Both the position numbers and the translations under genes were made by a program. Of a DNA stretch of 64,000 bases, positions 43,917 to 53,230 are shown piece after piece. Every line of letters starts with the position of its first letter. The first letter of the stretch is position 1. The notes below the pieces were generated by a model. The model made no database searches and had not been told where the DNA came from. It saw only the letters and a list, made by a program, of their open reading frames with translations. Source of the DNA: Pseudonocardia kunmingensis (lineage in GTDB: Bacteria; Actinomycetota; Actinomycetes; Mycobacteriales; Pseudonocardiaceae); assembly GCF_006716445.1 (NCBI RefSeq), contig NZ_VFPA01000003.1, positions 248,001 through 312,000 on the forward strand, given 5' to 3'.

Positions 43917-45452
43917 GTGACCCGCTCCGAACCCCGTGCCGGACGCCGCGAATGGACCGGCCTGGCCGTGCTCGCACTCCCGGCCCTCCTGGCCTCCATG
44001 GACCTCTCCGTGCTGTTCATGGCGACCCCCTGGCTCGCCGCCGACCTCACGCCGACCGGTCCGCAACTGCTGTGGATCATGGATGTCTACGGCTTCCTGA
44101 TGGCAGGCCTGCTGCTGACCATGGGCGCGCTCGGCGACCGCATCGGACGGCGCAGGCTGCTGCTCATCGGCGCCGCCGCGTTCGGGACCGCCTCGGTACT
44201 GGCCGCCTACGCCCCCAGCGCCGAGCTGCTCGTGCTCGCCCGGGCACTGCTGGGGGTCGGCGGCGCCACGCTCGCCCCGTCGACGCTCGCGCTGCTGCGC
44301 GGCATGTTCGTCGACGACGCGCAGCGCCGCGCCGCCATCGGCATCTGGACGGCCGCCTTCACCAGCGGGTTCGCCCTCGGCCCGATCGTCGGCGGGCTGC
44401 TGCTGGAGCGGTTCTGGTGGGGCGCGCTCTTCCTGATCAACGTGCCCGTGATGGTGCTGCTGCTGGTGCTGGGCCCGGTACTGCTCCCCGAGTCCCGCGA
44501 TCCGCACCCGGCCCGGTTCGACCCGGTCAGCGCGCTGCTGTCGATGGCCGCCGTGCTGCCGGTGGTCTACGGGGTGAAGGAGCTGGTGCACGCCGGCGCG
44601 GTCGCGTGGACCGGGCTGCTCGCCGTCGTGTCCGGGTTGGCGTTCGGCGCGGTGTTCGTGCTCCGGCAGGCCCGGATGGCCGACCCGCTCGTCGATGTCG
44701 GTCTGTTCCGGAACAGCGCGTTCAGCGCGGCGTTCGGCGGCTACGTCGTCATGGTCGTGGCCAGCTCGGGAATGGGCTACCTCGCTGTGCAGTACCTGCA
44801 GGTCGTGCTGGACATCCGCCCGTTCACGGCGGCGCTGTGGCAGCTGCCCGCGATCGCCGGGACCGTGCTCGGGATCGGGCTGGTCACCGGGCTCGCCCGG
44901 TCCGTGCGACCCGCCCTGCTCGCCGGCGCGGGCCTGCTCGTCGCCGCGACCGGGTTCCTGCTGGTGAGCCGGGTCGGCGTGGACAGCGCCCCGGCCGCGG
45001 TGATGACCGCGTACGCCGTGGTGACGCTCGGCACCGGGATGGTCGCGCCGTTGGCGATCGACCTGATCGTCGGCACGGCGCCACCGCACAAGGCGGGCTC
45101 GGTGGCGGGGCTCGGCGAGGCCGGTGCCGAGTTCGGCGGCGCGCTCGGGATCACCGTCCTGGGCAGCATCGCCGCGGCCGTCTACACCGCGCAGACCCGC
45201 GCCGCGCTGCCGGCGGGCCTCCTGCCCGCCGCCGCGGACGCCGCGACCGAGACCCTCGGCGGCGCCGTCGCGGTGGCCGAGCAGCTCCCCGACGCCCCAG
45301 CCGCGGCGTTGCGCGCCACCGCCGAGCACGCCTTCACCGCCGGGTTCACCACCGCCGCGACGGTGGGCTCGGCCCTGCTCGCCGTCACCGCGGCGATCGT
45401 GACGGTGCGGCTGTGGAACCTGCGTCCGGTCCCCGCTGCTCCCGCCCCGTGA
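43917..45452 (+). CDS. DHA2-type MFS multidrug exporter (14 helices)
   Basis: A 511-residue MFS protein with about 14 helices: SMDLSVLFMATPWLAADLTPT (helix 1, motif D-like), LGDRIGRRRLLLIG (motif A), and a long Ala-rich periplasmic loop before the last helix. This is the QacA/SmvA/EmrB-like family that expels cationic or amphipathic drugs using proton force. GTG 43917 is 8 nt after a TACCAT -10 box (leaderless). Regulated by the divergent TetR in all likelihood. Confidence 0.92.
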   Translation: MTRSEPRAGRREWTGLAVLALPALLASMDLSVLFMATPWLAADLTPTGPQLLWIMDVYGFLMAGLLLTMGALGDRIGRRRLLLIGAAAFGTASVLAAYAPSAELLVLARALLGVGGATLAPSTLALLRGMFVDDAQRRAAIGIWTAAFTSGFALGPIVGGLLLERFWWGALFLINVPVMVLLLVLGPVLLPESRDPHPARFDPVSALLSMAAVLPVVYGVKELVHAGAVAWTGLLAVVSGLAFGAVFVLRQARMADPLVDVGLFRNSAFSAAFGGYVVMVVASSGMGYLAVQYLQVVLDIRPFTAALWQLPAIAGTVLGIGLVTGLARSVRPALLAGAGLLVAATGFLLVSRVGVDSAPAAVMTAYAVVTLGTGMVAPLAIDLIVGTAPPHKAGSVAGLGEAGAEFGGALGITVLGSIAAAVYTAQTRAALPAGLLPAAADAATETLGGAVAVAEQLPDAPAAALRATAEHAFTAGFTTAATVGSALLAVTAAIVTVRLWNLRPVPAAPAP

Positions 45453-45453
45453 G

Positions 45454-47016
45454 TCAGCGCAGGGGGCCCGTCACCGCCTCGGCGGCGGCGAGCACCTCGC
45501 CGGAGGCCACCAGCCGCACGGCCTCTTCGATCTCGGGAGCGAGGTAGCGGTCGGGGCCGGGGCCCGCGACGGCGGCGCGCAGCCGGTCGCGCGCGGCGCC
45601 CGTGGCCGGGGCGGGGGCGAGCGGGGCCCGCAGGTCGATGGCGCGAGCGGCGGTGAGCAGCTCGATCGCCACCACGCGCGCGAGCCCGTCGACGGCGCGC
45701 CGCAGCTTGCGGGCCGCCGTCCAGCCCATCGCGACGTGGTCCTCCTGCATCGCGCTGGACGGGATGGAGTCGACGGACGCCGGCACGGCGAGGCGCTTGA
45801 GCTCCGACACGATCCCGGCCTGCGTGTACTGGGCGATCATGTGCCCGGAGTCGACGCCGGGGTCGTCGGCCAGGAACGGCGGGAGACCGTGGTTGCGGGC
45901 CACGTCGAGGAACCGGTCGGTGCGCCGCTCGCTGACCGAGGCCACGTCCGCCACGGCGATCGCGAGGAAGTCGAGCACGTAGCCGAGCGGGGCGCCGTGG
46001 AAGCTGCCGTTGCTCTCCACCCGCCCGTCGGCGGTGACGACCGGGTTGTCGACGGCCGAGGCGAGCTCTCGCCCGGCCACCGCCTCGGCGTGGGCGAGTG
46101 TGTCGCGGGCGGCCCCGTGCACCTGCGGCGCGCAGCGCAGCGAGTACGCGTCCTGCACCCGCGTGCAGGCCGGCGTGCGGTGGCTGGCCATGATCGCGGA
46201 GTCGGCGAGCACCGCCCGCAGGTTGGCCGCGCTGTCGGCGATCCCGGGGTGCGGGCGCAGCGCCTGCAGGTCCGGGGCGAACACCGCGTCGGTGCCCAGC
46301 AGGGCCTCGACGCTCATCGCGGCGGCGAGATCGGCGGTGCGCAGCAGCCTGCGCAGGTCCGCGCACGCCAGCAGGAGCATGCCGAGCATCCCGCACGTGC
46401 CGTTGATCAGCGCCAGCCCCTCCTTCTCGGCCAGCACGACCGGCGCGATCCCCGCGGCCGCGAGCGCCTCCGCGGCCGGGCGCAGCACGCCGTCCGCGTC
46501 GCGCACCTCGCCCTCCCCGATCGCCGCGAGCGCGCAGTGCGCCAGCGGTGCGAGGTCGCCCGAGCAGCCCAGCGACCCGTACTCGCGCACGACCGGCGTG
46601 ATGCCCGCCGACAGCATCTCGGCGTAGACGACGGCCGTCTCGGCCCGCACGCCCGTGCGGCCGGTGGCCAGGGTCGCCAGGCGCAGGACCATCAGGGCCC
46701 GGACGACCTCCCGCTCGACCTCGGGGCCGGAGCCGGCGGCGTGCGAGCGCACCAGGCTGCGTTGCAGCTGCGCGCGCCGCTCGAGCGGGATGTGGCGGGT
46801 CGCCAGTGCGCCGAAGCCGGTGGACACCCCGTAGTGCGGCTCGACGTCATCGGCCAGCGCCTCGACGACCTTGCGGCTCGCGGCGATCTCCGCCAGCGCC
46901 TCCGCCGACAGCGCGACGGGCGCGCCCTCCCTGGCGACGGCGACGACCTCCTGCGCGGAGAGCGGACGGGTACCGACGACGACGGGCGCGAGTGCAGGCA
47001 TCACGCCATCTGACAC
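45454..47016 (-). CDS. hutH: Histidine ammonia-lyase
   Basis: A 520-residue MIO-dependent lyase that deaminates histidine to urocanate. The MIO cofactor forms from Cys151-Ser152-Gly153 in GSLGCSGDLAPLAH; the Cys variant (instead of Ala) is known from Streptomyces HAL. Catalytic Tyr62 is in HYGVSTGFG, and QEDHVAMGW and NGSFHG are conserved. No other hut genes are adjacent. GTG 47016 has no Shine-Dalgarno sequence; ATG 47001, with GAGGTG about 14 nt upstream, is a plausible alternative start. Tyrosine or phenylalanine ammonia-lyase function is possible, but the active-site loop favours HAL. Confidence 0.88.
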   Translation of the reverse strand: MSDGVMPALAPVVVGTRPLSAQEVVAVAREGAPVALSAEALAEIAASRKVVEALADDVEPHYGVSTGFGALATRHIPLERRAQLQRSLVRSHAAGSGPEVEREVVRALMVLRLATLATGRTGVRAETAVVYAEMLSAGITPVVREYGSLGCSGDLAPLAHCALAAIGEGEVRDADGVLRPAAEALAAAGIAPVVLAEKEGLALINGTCGMLGMLLLACADLRRLLRTADLAAAMSVEALLGTDAVFAPDLQALRPHPGIADSAANLRAVLADSAIMASHRTPACTRVQDAYSLRCAPQVHGAARDTLAHAEAVAGRELASAVDNPVVTADGRVESNGSFHGAPLGYVLDFLAIAVADVASVSERRTDRFLDVARNHGLPPFLADDPGVDSGHMIAQYTQAGIVSELKRLAVPASVDSIPSSAMQEDHVAMGWTAARKLRRAVDGLARVVAIELLTAARAIDLRAPLAPAPATGAARDRLRAAVAGPGPDRYLAPEIEEAVRLVASGEVLAAAEAVTGPLR

Positions 47017-47087
47017 CTCACTCGCGCGCGAGGCCAGCGTCCACCCGTGGGGAACCGGCGGTCACGCTCCGCGTCCTGCCCAACTAT

Positions 47088-47126
47088 TCAACCAGTGTTG
47101 AGTTTCTGGCCGCGCGGAGCTACCGT
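47088..47126 (+). promoter_or_regulatory. Promoter with inverted repeat on the -35 box
   Basis: TTGAGT (47098-47103), 17-bp spacer, TACCGT (47121-47126), then ATG 6 nt later: a near-ideal leaderless promoter. TCAAC-N4-GTTGA (47088-47101) overlaps the -35, as expected for a repressor site. No rifamycin-associated element (RAE) is visible. Confidence 0.6.
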
Positions 47127-47132
47127 TGCGTC

Positions 47133-49745
47133 ATGGCCATCGAGGAGTTCGTCGTCGAACTTCGCGATCTCGACGCGCACGCACTGCCCCGGGTGGGCGG
47201 CAAGGCCGCGAACCTCGGTGAGCTGGTCAACGCGGGGTTCCCGGTGCCGCCCGGCTTCGCGGTCACCACCGCGGCGTACGCGCAGGTGGCCGACGACGTG
47301 CTCGACGCGGTCGAGGGCACCGATCCGGAGCGGGCCGGGAAGGCCCTGCGCGAGGCCGCCGTCCCGGTGGCGATCACCGATGCGGTGCGGCAGGCCTACG
47401 CAGGCCTCGGCGAGGACGTCCCCGTCGCGGTGCGCTCCTCCGCGACGGCCGAGGACCTGCCGTGGGCGAGCTTCGCGGGCCAGCAGGACACGTTCCTCAA
47501 CGTGGTCGGGTCCGAGTCCGTGCTCGACGCCGTGCGCCGCTGCTGGGCCTCGCTGTGGACCGACAGGGCCGTGAGCTATCGCGCCACCCAGGGGATCGGC
47601 CACCGCGACGTGCACCTCGCGGTGGTGGTGCAGCGGATGGTCGACGCGCAGGTCGCCGGCGTGCTCTTCACCGCCGACCCGGTCACGGGCACGCGCACCC
47701 GCACCGTGATCGACGCGAGCCCCGGGCTGGGCGAGGCCGTCGTCTCCGGGGCGGTGAACCCCGACCACCTCGTCGTCGACGACGGCGGCGTGGTCGTCGA
47801 GCGCCGGCTGGGCGACAAGGCGGTGCAGGTACGCCCGCTGCCCGGCGGCGGCACCGAGCAGGTGCCCGCGACCGGCGGACCCGGGCGGTCCTGCCTCACC
47901 GACGCGCAGGTCGCCGCGCTGGTCGCACTCGGCCGGATGGTCGAGGCGCATTACGGATCGCCCCAGGACATCGAGTGGGCCATCGACGCGGGCGGCACGC
48001 CATGGCTCACCCAGTCCCGCCCGATCACCACGTTGCACCCCCTCCCGGAGCCGTCCCCCGGCGGGCTGCGCGTCTACATCTGCGCCACCCTGGCGCAGGG
48101 CCTGACCCGGCCGGTGACGCCGATGGGGCTCTCGGGGTTCCGGGTGATCGCCGCCACGGCGTCCGAGCTGGCCTTCGGGGTGCCGGTGCCCGACCCGGTG
48201 GCCGGCCCACCCGCGTTCCGCACGGCAGGCGGGCGCGCGTTCGTGGACGTCACCGCCGCCCTGCGCACCGACGTGGGGCGCGCGGTCGTCCCCCGGATCC
48301 TGGACATCATGGAGTCGCGCTCGGCCGCGGTGTTCCGCTCGTTGCTGGACGACCCGCGCCTCGCGGTCGAGCGGCCGTCGCGGGCGCGGTTCGCCCGACG
48401 CCTCGCGGGCGTGCTGATCCGCTTCCGGGTGCCGGCGCAGGTCGCGCGGGCGCTGGCACGCCCCGCGGCCGCACGACGGCGGGTGGAGCGCATCGGCGAC
48501 CGCGTCCGTGCGCTCGCCGCGTCGACGCCGCAGGGCAGCGCCGCGCAACGGCTCGACCGCGTCGTGCGGGTGCTGGGGCAGGCCTTCCCGGTGATGCCCG
48601 GCGTGTTCCCGGCGGCGGCCGCCGGCCTGGTCCTGCTCGCCGCGGCCCGGCGGCTCGCGGGGGCCGACCTCGACGACGCGGCGGCCGACGACGTGCTGCG
48701 GTCGCTGCCGCACAACGGCACCACCGAGATGGACCTGCGGCTGTGGACCCTCGCCCGCACGCTGCGCGGTGACTGCGCAGCGGCGGCCGCGCTGCGGGAC
48801 ACGGCGCCCACCGAGCTGGCACGGCGCTACCGCGACGCCGCCCTGCCACCCGCGCTGCAGAGCGGGCTCGCCGCGTTCCTGCTCCGTTACGGCCACCGGG
48901 CCGTCGCCGAGATCGACATGGGCATGCCCCGCTGGTCGGAGGACCCCACCCACATCCTCGGCGTGCTCGCCAACTACCTGCGCCTCGACGACCCCGCGCT
49001 GGCCCCGGACGCCGTCTTCGCCCGCGGCGCGCTCGCGGCCGACGCCGCGATCGCCGCCGCCGTCGAGCGGGTGCGGCGCCGGTCGTGGTGGCGCGCGCCC
49101 GCGGTGCGGTTCGCCCTGCGCCGGGCGCGCCGGCTCGCCGGGCTGCGGGAGACGCCCAAGGACTACCTCGTGCGGCTGATCACGCACGCCAGGACGCAGC
49201 TGGCCGCCATCGGCGGCGAGCTCACCTCCCGCGGCCTGCTCGCCGCGCCCGGCGACGTGTTCTTCCTCGACCTCGCCGAGGTGCGCACCGCGCTGGCCGG
49301 CACCGACCACCGGGCCACCGTCGTCGCCCGCCGCGCCGAGTACGACCGGGAGCTGCGGCGCAGGCACGTCCCGCGGGTCCTGCTCTCCGACGGCACCGAG
49401 CCGGAGGCCGTCGCGCGTCCGGGAGCGGTCGAGGGCGCGCTGGTCGGCACGCCCGCCTCCGCCGGCACCGTCACGGCGCCCGCGCGCGTCGTGCTCGACC
49501 CCGTCGGCGCGCACCTGGAGCCGGGCGAGATCCTCGTCGCCCCCTCCACCGACCCGGGCTGGACGCCGCTCTTCCTCACCGCCGGGGGGTTGGTGATGGA
49601 GATGGGTGGGCCGAACTCGCACGGCGCGGTGGTGGCGCGGGAGTACGGGATCCCCGCCGTGGTCGGCGTGGCCGACGCCACGGACCGCATCACGACGGGC
49701 CAGGAGGTGACGCTGGACGGAGCGGCCGGCACCGTCCGCGTGTGA
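47133..49745 (+). CDS. PEP-synthase-fold phosphotransferase, rifampicin-phosphotransferase-like
   Basis: An 870-residue protein with the domain order of rifampicin phosphotransferase: an N-terminal ATP-grasp/PPDK domain (VGGKAANLGELVNAGFPVPPGF, VAVRSSATAEDLPWASFAGQQDTFLNV, LTQSRPITTL; about 1-310), a central substrate domain (about 330-760) and a C-terminal swivelling His domain with His830 in GGPNSHGAVVAREYGIPAVVG. Such enzymes split ATP into AMP and Pi while phosphorylating a substrate via the His. Length matches Rph (about 865). The central domain decides the substrate, and I cannot confirm rifamycin. ATG 47133 is 6 nt after TACCGT. Confidence 0.78.
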   Translation: MAIEEFVVELRDLDAHALPRVGGKAANLGELVNAGFPVPPGFAVTTAAYAQVADDVLDAVEGTDPERAGKALREAAVPVAITDAVRQAYAGLGEDVPVAVRSSATAEDLPWASFAGQQDTFLNVVGSESVLDAVRRCWASLWTDRAVSYRATQGIGHRDVHLAVVVQRMVDAQVAGVLFTADPVTGTRTRTVIDASPGLGEAVVSGAVNPDHLVVDDGGVVVERRLGDKAVQVRPLPGGGTEQVPATGGPGRSCLTDAQVAALVALGRMVEAHYGSPQDIEWAIDAGGTPWLTQSRPITTLHPLPEPSPGGLRVYICATLAQGLTRPVTPMGLSGFRVIAATASELAFGVPVPDPVAGPPAFRTAGGRAFVDVTAALRTDVGRAVVPRILDIMESRSAAVFRSLLDDPRLAVERPSRARFARRLAGVLIRFRVPAQVARALARPAAARRRVERIGDRVRALAASTPQGSAAQRLDRVVRVLGQAFPVMPGVFPAAAAGLVLLAAARRLAGADLDDAAADDVLRSLPHNGTTEMDLRLWTLARTLRGDCAAAAALRDTAPTELARRYRDAALPPALQSGLAAFLLRYGHRAVAEIDMGMPRWSEDPTHILGVLANYLRLDDPALAPDAVFARGALAADAAIAAAVERVRRRSWWRAPAVRFALRRARRLAGLRETPKDYLVRLITHARTQLAAIGGELTSRGLLAAPGDVFFLDLAEVRTALAGTDHRATVVARRAEYDRELRRRHVPRVLLSDGTEPEAVARPGAVEGALVGTPASAGTVTAPARVVLDPVGAHLEPGEILVAPSTDPGWTPLFLTAGGLVMEMGGPNSHGAVVAREYGIPAVVGVADATDRITTGQEVTLDGAAGTVRV

Positions 49746-49752
49746 TCCCCGG

Positions 49753-51948
49753 TCACCGGCTACTGGTATCCATGGCACGGGCGGGCTCGCGGTCCGGCGC
49801 CTCCTCCGCGAGGCCGATGCGGTCGTGCAGGCGCCGCAGGGGCGCGGGGGCCCACCAGTTGGCGCGCCCGGCGAGCGCCATCGCGGCCGGCACGAGCACG
49901 CCGCGGATCACCGTGGCGTCGACGAGCACGGCGAGCGCCATGCCGACGCCGAGCATCTGCAGGATCGTGACGCCGCTGGTGGCGTACACGGCGAACGACG
50001 CGGCGAGGATCAGGGCCGCGGCGCTGACCAGCGGTGCCGACCGCGCGATCCCGCGCGGCACGGAGCCGACGACGTCGCCGGTGCGGTCGTAGTCGGCCTT
50101 GATCCGGGCGAGCAGGAACACCTCGTAGTCCATCGAGAGCCCGTAGCCGATGCAGAACATGAGGATGGGGATGCTCGGCTCGGTCTGGCCGGTCGGGGTG
50201 AAGCCGAGCAACCCGGCGAGCCCTCCCTCCTGGAAGCCCCACACCAGCACGCCGAACATCACGGTGAGCGAGAGCAGGTTGAGCACCGAGGCCTTCAGCG
50301 GCGCCACCACCGAGCCGGTCATCAGGAACAGCACGACGAACGTGACCACCACGATCAGCCCACCGACCAGCGGCAGGCGCTCCACGACGCCGTCGCGGTA
50401 GTCCGCCACCTCCGCCGGGTAGCCGCCGACGAGCACCGGGACCGGCGCCGGCAGGGCCCGCACGTCGGCGACCAGCCCGGGCGCGTCCGACGCGAGGCGC
50501 TCGCCGGTGGGCAGCACGGACAACCACGTCCCACCGTCGGGGGCGAGGAACCGGCTCGGGCCCTCGGGCCCGGCGGCACCCGTGCGCGCGCCGTCGGCGA
50601 ACGCGCCCGCGGCCGAGTCGACGCGCAGCACCCCGTCGATCCGCGACAGCGCGGCGGCGTACTCCCCGACGTCCACGGCCTCCGCGGCGACCACCTGGAT
50701 CGCGTCGGCCTCCTCCGTGGTGAACTCGGCGCGGACCGCGTCGTACATCCCGCGCACCGGCTGCAAGGAGGGCAGCAGCCGGTCGTCGGGCGAGCCGAAG
50801 TCCACGGCGAGCGCCGGCCCGCCGAGCAGCAGCAGGACGAGCACCCCGGCGCCGCCGGCCGCAACGGGCCGGCGCATCACGCCCTGGGCCAGGCGGAACC
50901 AGAAGCCCTGCGCCCCGGGAACGGGCTCGCGCCTGCGCAGCACGCGGCGCCCGAGCAGCCGCAGCGCGGCGGGCAGGACCACGAGCGCGGCGAACACCGC
51001 GGTGGCCACGACCGCGACGCCCGCGTAGGCGAACGAGGCCAGGAACGGGAACGGGAACGCCAGCAGCACCGCCAGCGACGCGGCCACGGTGACGCCGCTG
51101 AACACCACCGTGCGCCCCGCGTGCCGCACGGTCGCGCGCACCGCCGCGTCCACGGCGCGCCCTGCGACCAGCTCCTCCCGGAACCGGTAGATCACGAACA
51201 GCCCGTAGTCGACGCCGAGGCCGATCCCCATGACGAGCGCGACGTTCGCTGCGAACGTCGACACCTCGGTGAACAGCGCGACGACGCGCAGGATGCCCAG
51301 CGCGGCCACCGCGGCGAACAGGCCCGCCACGAGCGTGACCAGCGCCGGGGCGAGCCTGCGGTAGACGAGCCAGAGCAGCAGTCCGACCAGCGGGACCACC
51401 ACGAGCTCCGCGCGGACGAAGTCGGCCCGCGACTGCTCGGCGACCACCCGGAACACCTCGTCGGCCCCGCCGAGCTGCAGCGCGACCGCGTCCGTCGCGA
51501 GCGGGTCGATCACCTCCGCGGCGATCGCCGGCAGCAGTTCGGCGCGCACCCGGTCGGCGTCACCGGGCACCCAGGCGAGCACCAGCGCGTGGCGGCGGTC
51601 CTCGGCGGCCAGCGTGGCGGGGGCGTCCGGGCTCCAGTACGACCAGGCGTCCCCGACGCCCGGGAAGGTGCCGAGCTCCCGGGTGAGGGCGGCGCCGACC
51701 GCAGCGACCTGCGGGTCGTCGACGGTCCCGGCCCGCGGCGTGACCAGCACGGCGACGTTGGGACTGCCGGTCCCGAACCGCTCGGCGAGCTCGGCCCGGG
51801 CGGCGAGGGACTCCGAGCCGCCCGCCTCGTAGCGGTTGAGCGAGAGGGCCTCGACCGCTCCGGCGGCGAGCACCGCGAAGACGACGAAGGCGAGCCCGGA
51901 GACGGCGAGGATCCGCCGGGGAGCCCTGGTGACGAGACGGCCGAGCAT
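49753..51948 (-). CDS. MMPL/RND family transporter
   Basis: A 731-residue membrane protein with about 11-12 helices and two MMPL repeats: GIGLGVDYGLFVIYRFREEL in the first and CIGYGLSMDYEVFLLARIKADYDRTGD in the second, each followed by extracytoplasmic loops. These proton-driven pumps export lipids or lipophilic molecules. ATG 51948 has GGAAGG 6 nt upstream; a longer open frame exists but would cross the operators. Two operator-like repeats in the divergent region suggest TetR control, but no TetR gene is adjacent. Confidence 0.92.
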   Translation of the reverse strand: MLGRLVTRAPRRILAVSGLAFVVFAVLAAGAVEALSLNRYEAGGSESLAARAELAERFGTGSPNVAVLVTPRAGTVDDPQVAAVGAALTRELGTFPGVGDAWSYWSPDAPATLAAEDRRHALVLAWVPGDADRVRAELLPAIAAEVIDPLATDAVALQLGGADEVFRVVAEQSRADFVRAELVVVPLVGLLLWLVYRRLAPALVTLVAGLFAAVAALGILRVVALFTEVSTFAANVALVMGIGLGVDYGLFVIYRFREELVAGRAVDAAVRATVRHAGRTVVFSGVTVAASLAVLLAFPFPFLASFAYAGVAVVATAVFAALVVLPAALRLLGRRVLRRREPVPGAQGFWFRLAQGVMRRPVAAGGAGVLVLLLLGGPALAVDFGSPDDRLLPSLQPVRGMYDAVRAEFTTEEADAIQVVAAEAVDVGEYAAALSRIDGVLRVDSAAGAFADGARTGAAGPEGPSRFLAPDGGTWLSVLPTGERLASDAPGLVADVRALPAPVPVLVGGYPAEVADYRDGVVERLPLVGGLIVVVTFVVLFLMTGSVVAPLKASVLNLLSLTVMFGVLVWGFQEGGLAGLLGFTPTGQTEPSIPILMFCIGYGLSMDYEVFLLARIKADYDRTGDVVGSVPRGIARSAPLVSAAALILAASFAVYATSGVTILQMLGVGMALAVLVDATVIRGVLVPAAMALAGRANWWAPAPLRRLHDRIGLAEEAPDREPARAMDTSSR

Positions 51949-51966
51949 GGGCAGCCTTCCACGATG

Positions 51967-52020
51967 AACACGAGCGAGTTCTCGTGTTCGGCTCAGATTA
52001 CGAGCGCTTGCTCGTATTGT
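51967..52020. promoter_or_regulatory. Twin operators ACGAG-N6-CTCGT in the MMPL/Ku divergent region
   Basis: Two inverted repeats with the same half-site and the same 6-bp spacer: 51967-51988 (extended arms AACACGAG/CTCGTGTT) and 51999-52016 (TACGAGC/GCTCGTA), centres 30 bp apart. TATTGT (52015-52020) is a plausible -10 for the Ku gene and abuts the second site. A TetR-type repressor encoded elsewhere is the likely binder. Confidence 0.65.
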
Positions 52021-52058
52021 CGAGCGTGTGCGGCCACGGGTTCGGGGTACTGACAGGC

Positions 52059-53021
52059 ATGGCACGGGCGATCTGGACGGGTGCGATCAGCTTCGGACTG
52101 GTCTCCATCCCGGTCGGGCTGTTCAGCGCGACCGAGGACCACACCATCCACTTCCACCAGTTCGAGCGCGGCACCTCCGACCGCATCCGCTACCAGCGGG
52201 TGAACGAGCGCACGGGCAAGGAGGTGGAGTACTCCGACATCGTCAAGGGGAAGGACGTCGGCGGCGGCGAGCACGTGATCGTCGAACCCGACGAGCTCGC
52301 CGACATCGCGCCCGGCCGCTCGCGCACGATCGACATCACCACGTTCGTCGACCTCGACGAGATCGACCCGATCTTCTTCCAGAAGACCTACTGGCTCGCA
52401 CCGACCGACGAGCAGTACGCCCGCCCCTACGGCCTGCTGCGCGAGGCGATGACCCGCACCAACCGGGCGGGCGTCGCCACCTTCGTGATGCGCGGCAAGG
52501 AGTACCTCACCGTGCTGCGCGCCGACGGCGAGGCACTCGCGTTGGAGACGCTGTTCTTCGCGGACGAGATCAGGGACCGCTCGGCGCTCGACCTCCCGGG
52601 GGCCGCCAAGCCCAAGGGGAAGGAGCTGGACATGGCGACGGGGCTGATCGAGGCGATGAGCGGGCCCTGGAAGCCCGAGGACTTCCGCGACACCTACACC
52701 GAGCGCGTCGAGAAGCTGGTCGAGGACAAGCGCCGCGGCCGCGAGACCGTCACCGAGGCCGCGCCGCCCGAGCCGACCGCCATGACCGACCTGATCGCGG
52801 CGCTGGAGCGCAGCGTCGCCGACGCCCGCGGCGGCGGGAGGAAGAAGCAGAAGGCCGCGTCCGACGGCGCGTCCGACCTGTCCGGGCTCAGCAAGTCCGA
52901 CCTGGCGAAGATGGCGCGCGAGCTCGACGTCAAGGGGCGCTCCTCGATGAGCCGCGACCAGCTCCAGGAGGCCGTGGCCGCCGCCTCCGGCTCGACCGCG
53001 CGGCGGAAGAAGGCCTCGTGA
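52059..53021 (+). CDS. ku: Ku protein, non-homologous end joining
   Basis: A 320-residue bacterial Ku: ARAIWTGAISFGLVSIPVGLFSATEDHTIHFHQ opens the DNA-encircling beta-barrel (residues 1-255), and a C-terminal SAP-like domain (LSKSDLAKMARELDVKGRSSM, about 280-310) precedes a basic tail RRKKAS. It binds DNA ends as a homodimer and recruits LigD; ligD is not in this window. ATG 52059 begins the conserved domain; the Shine-Dalgarno is weak. GTGA overlap couples it to a 50-residue Cys-rich protein. Confidence 0.95.
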   Translation: MARAIWTGAISFGLVSIPVGLFSATEDHTIHFHQFERGTSDRIRYQRVNERTGKEVEYSDIVKGKDVGGGEHVIVEPDELADIAPGRSRTIDITTFVDLDEIDPIFFQKTYWLAPTDEQYARPYGLLREAMTRTNRAGVATFVMRGKEYLTVLRADGEALALETLFFADEIRDRSALDLPGAAKPKGKELDMATGLIEAMSGPWKPEDFRDTYTERVEKLVEDKRRGRETVTEAAPPEPTAMTDLIAALERSVADARGGGRKKQKAASDGASDLSGLSKSDLAKMARELDVKGRSSMSRDQLQEAVAAASGSTARRKKAS

Positions 53022-53170
53022 GCTGCCCCGACTGCACGCGCGACCTCGAGCACTGCCACGGAACCCTCGTGCTGGTCGCCGAGGCCGTCCGGGAGTGCAC
53101 CGAGCCCGACTGCCGCGACACCGGACGTGACCGGCACGACCTGGTGGTCGTCATCGCGCCCGCCGGCTGA
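53018..53170 (+). CDS. 50-residue Cys-rich protein coupled to Ku
   Basis: A 50-residue protein starting at GTG 53018 inside the Ku stop (4-nt overlap). It has SCPDC near the N-terminus, HCH, and CTEPDC in the middle, spacing that could hold one zinc ion. A short hydrophobic end (DLVVVIAPAG) follows. No known family is recalled with confidence. Tight coupling suggests co-production with Ku. Confidence 0.65.
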   Translation: MSCPDCTRDLEHCHGTLVLVAEAVRECTEPDCRDTGRDRHDLVVVIAPAG

Positions 53171-53230
53171 GCGCGTGTTTCCGGGACTCCCGGGCGGGCA
53201 CCCGGGAGGATCGGCGACGAGGGAGGCGAG

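Noticed and set aside
45454..47016. Histidine-utilisation (hut) operon
   Set aside because: Only hutH is recognisable; neighbours are an exporter and a phosphotransferase, so an operon call is not supported.
47017..47132. Rifamycin-associated element upstream of the Rph-like gene
   Set aside because: The known inverted repeat is absent; only TCAAC-N4-GTTGA is seen.
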